Positions 12,663 to 13,220 of a stretch of DNA of 13,220 nt are shown here, in pieces. The DNA lies in the NCBI GenBank assembly GCA_001781025.1, contig MFJZ01000063.1:2742-15961 (forward strand), in the 5' to 3' direction. The stretch is from Candidatus Gottesmanbacteria bacterium RIFCSPLOWO2_01_FULL_49_10. GTDB lineage: Bacteria > Patescibacteriota > Microgenomatia > UBA10105 > UBA927. Position 1 is the first letter of the stretch. Each line of letters starts with the position of its first letter. The position numbers were made by a program, and so were the translations under genes. The notes under the pieces were generated by a model. It was not told the DNA's origin. It made no database searches and worked only from the letters and a program-made list of their open reading frames with translations.

Positions 12663-13220
12663 ATGAGTGATATCGACGAAGTCAAAACGCGGACAAACAT
12701 CATTGACATTATTGGCGCGCGGGTGACACTCAAAAAAGCAGGTCGACACTTTAAGGCTCTCTGTCCCTTTCATAGCGAAAAGACTCCTTCCTTTATCGTG
12801 TCCCCGGAGCGCCAGTCGTGGAAATGCTTCGGTTGCGGTAAAGGCGGATCGGTTATCGATTTTGTCATGGAGCACGACCACGTTGATTTCCTTGAAGCGC
12901 TTGAGAGCTTAGCGGAAAAAGCAGGCGTCAAGTTGACCAGGAGACACGACGAGACGCCGGAGAGCAAGCTCAAGCAGCGCATTTTTGAGGCCAATCACCT
13001 GGCGAGCGAGTATTACCATTTCCTCCTCACAAAACACGTAGTGGGTGAAAACGCGCGATCCTATCTCAAGACCCGGGGCGTTTCCGATAAAACGATCAAG
13101 ACCTTCATACTTGGCTACAGCCCCAACAGCTGGGATGGGCTCCTCAATTACCTTAAAAAGAAAGGGTATGATGAAAAGCTCCTTGAACACGCCGGGCTCA
13201 CCGTTTCTTCTGGGCGTGGC
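12663..13220 (+). CDS. dnaG: DNA primase DnaG, N-terminal part (runs off the window)
   Basis: 186 codons are open to the right edge. The N-terminus MSDIDEVKTRTNIIDIIG leads into the CHC2 zinc-binding domain: C34-P-F-H37 in ALCPFHSEKTPSF, then C55-F-G-C58 in WKCFGCGKGGSVIDFV, the template-recognising part of bacterial primase. ALESLAEKAGVKL and the following helical linker, then YLKTRGVSDKTIKTFILGYSP, lead towards the TOPRIM catalytic domain, which lies outside the window. DnaG makes RNA primers at the replication fork with DnaB. ATG 12663 directly follows the right inverted repeat of the element; there is no Shine-Dalgarno, and the nearest promoter-like sequence is 255 nt upstream beyond the element. 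The start fits the family, whose proteins begin close to this point. Confidence 0.95.
   Translation, partial: MSDIDEVKTRTNIIDIIGARVTLKKAGRHFKALCPFHSEKTPSFIVSPERQSWKCFGCGKGGSVIDFVMEHDHVDFLEALESLAEKAGVKLTRRHDETPESKLKQRIFEANHLASEYYHFLLTKHVVGENARSYLKTRGVSDKTIKTFILGYSPNSWDGLLNYLKKKGYDEKLLEHAGLTVSSGRG

Noticed and set aside
12393..13190. Several minus-strand ORFs over the dnaG region
   Set aside because: The plus strand encodes the clear CHC2 zinc domain of DnaG. The minus readings are shadows.

Overview
The window looks like chromosomal DNA of a Candidate Phyla Radiation (Patescibacteria) bacterium, probably of the Parcubacteria or Microgenomates type. This rests on several observations: small tightly packed genes with few clear Shine-Dalgarno sites, a tRNA-Ser without an encoded CCA, small GIY-YIG genes, a lamin-tail-domain surface protein, and an AbiEii-type nucleotidyltransferase next to ordinary housekeeping genes. 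TGA works as a stop, for example at 425-427 and 4770-4772, so the SR1/Gracilibacteria code is not in use. No database search was possible and the placement is an inference.

Layout. 2-3212 (+) is a compact envelope/metabolite run: the C-terminus of a YfhO-like membrane protein, a GT-C (GT39-like) glycosyltransferase, an HD-domain hydrolase that lacks a metal ligand, and an EamA/DMT exporter. They are joined by a 4-nt overlap, a 10-nt gap and a 20-nt overlap. 3209-4216 (-) is a secreted or anchored lamin-tail-domain protein with a Thr/Pro stalk, driven by a good sigma70-type promoter. 4333-4420 is tRNA-Ser(GGA). From its 3' side to about 8000 the DNA is clearly AT-richer: a GIY-YIG nuclease, a nucleoside deaminase, an AbiEii-type toxin with a doubtful partner, a Cof-type HAD phosphatase and a VOC-like unknown. 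Three diverged copies of a 32-33 bp intergenic repeat separate these units. This reads as a tRNA-associated accessory island.

8042-12362 (+) is a GC-richer co-directional run with gaps of 3-18 nt: dus, a radical SAM (SplB-like) protein, surE, a 97-aa unknown, an AT-richer SDR/epimerase and a NUDIX hydrolase. It is followed by dnaG (12663 to the end of the window, partial).

The most striking object lies between NUDIX and dnaG. It is a 242-bp segment (12421-12662) bounded by 19-bp inverted repeats (17/19), flanked on both sides by ATGA. It holds a second long hairpin built from the same repeat core and the C-terminal half of a GIY-YIG nuclease whose catalytic N-terminal half is missing. The right-hand ATGA is the dnaG start codon plus one base, so the element appears to have inserted exactly at the start codon and to have separated dnaG from a promoter that would have made an almost leaderless mRNA. 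With the intact GIY-YIG gene beside tRNA-Ser, which also sits on palindromic DNA, this suggests a family of small GIY-YIG nuclease/palindrome mobile elements in this genome.
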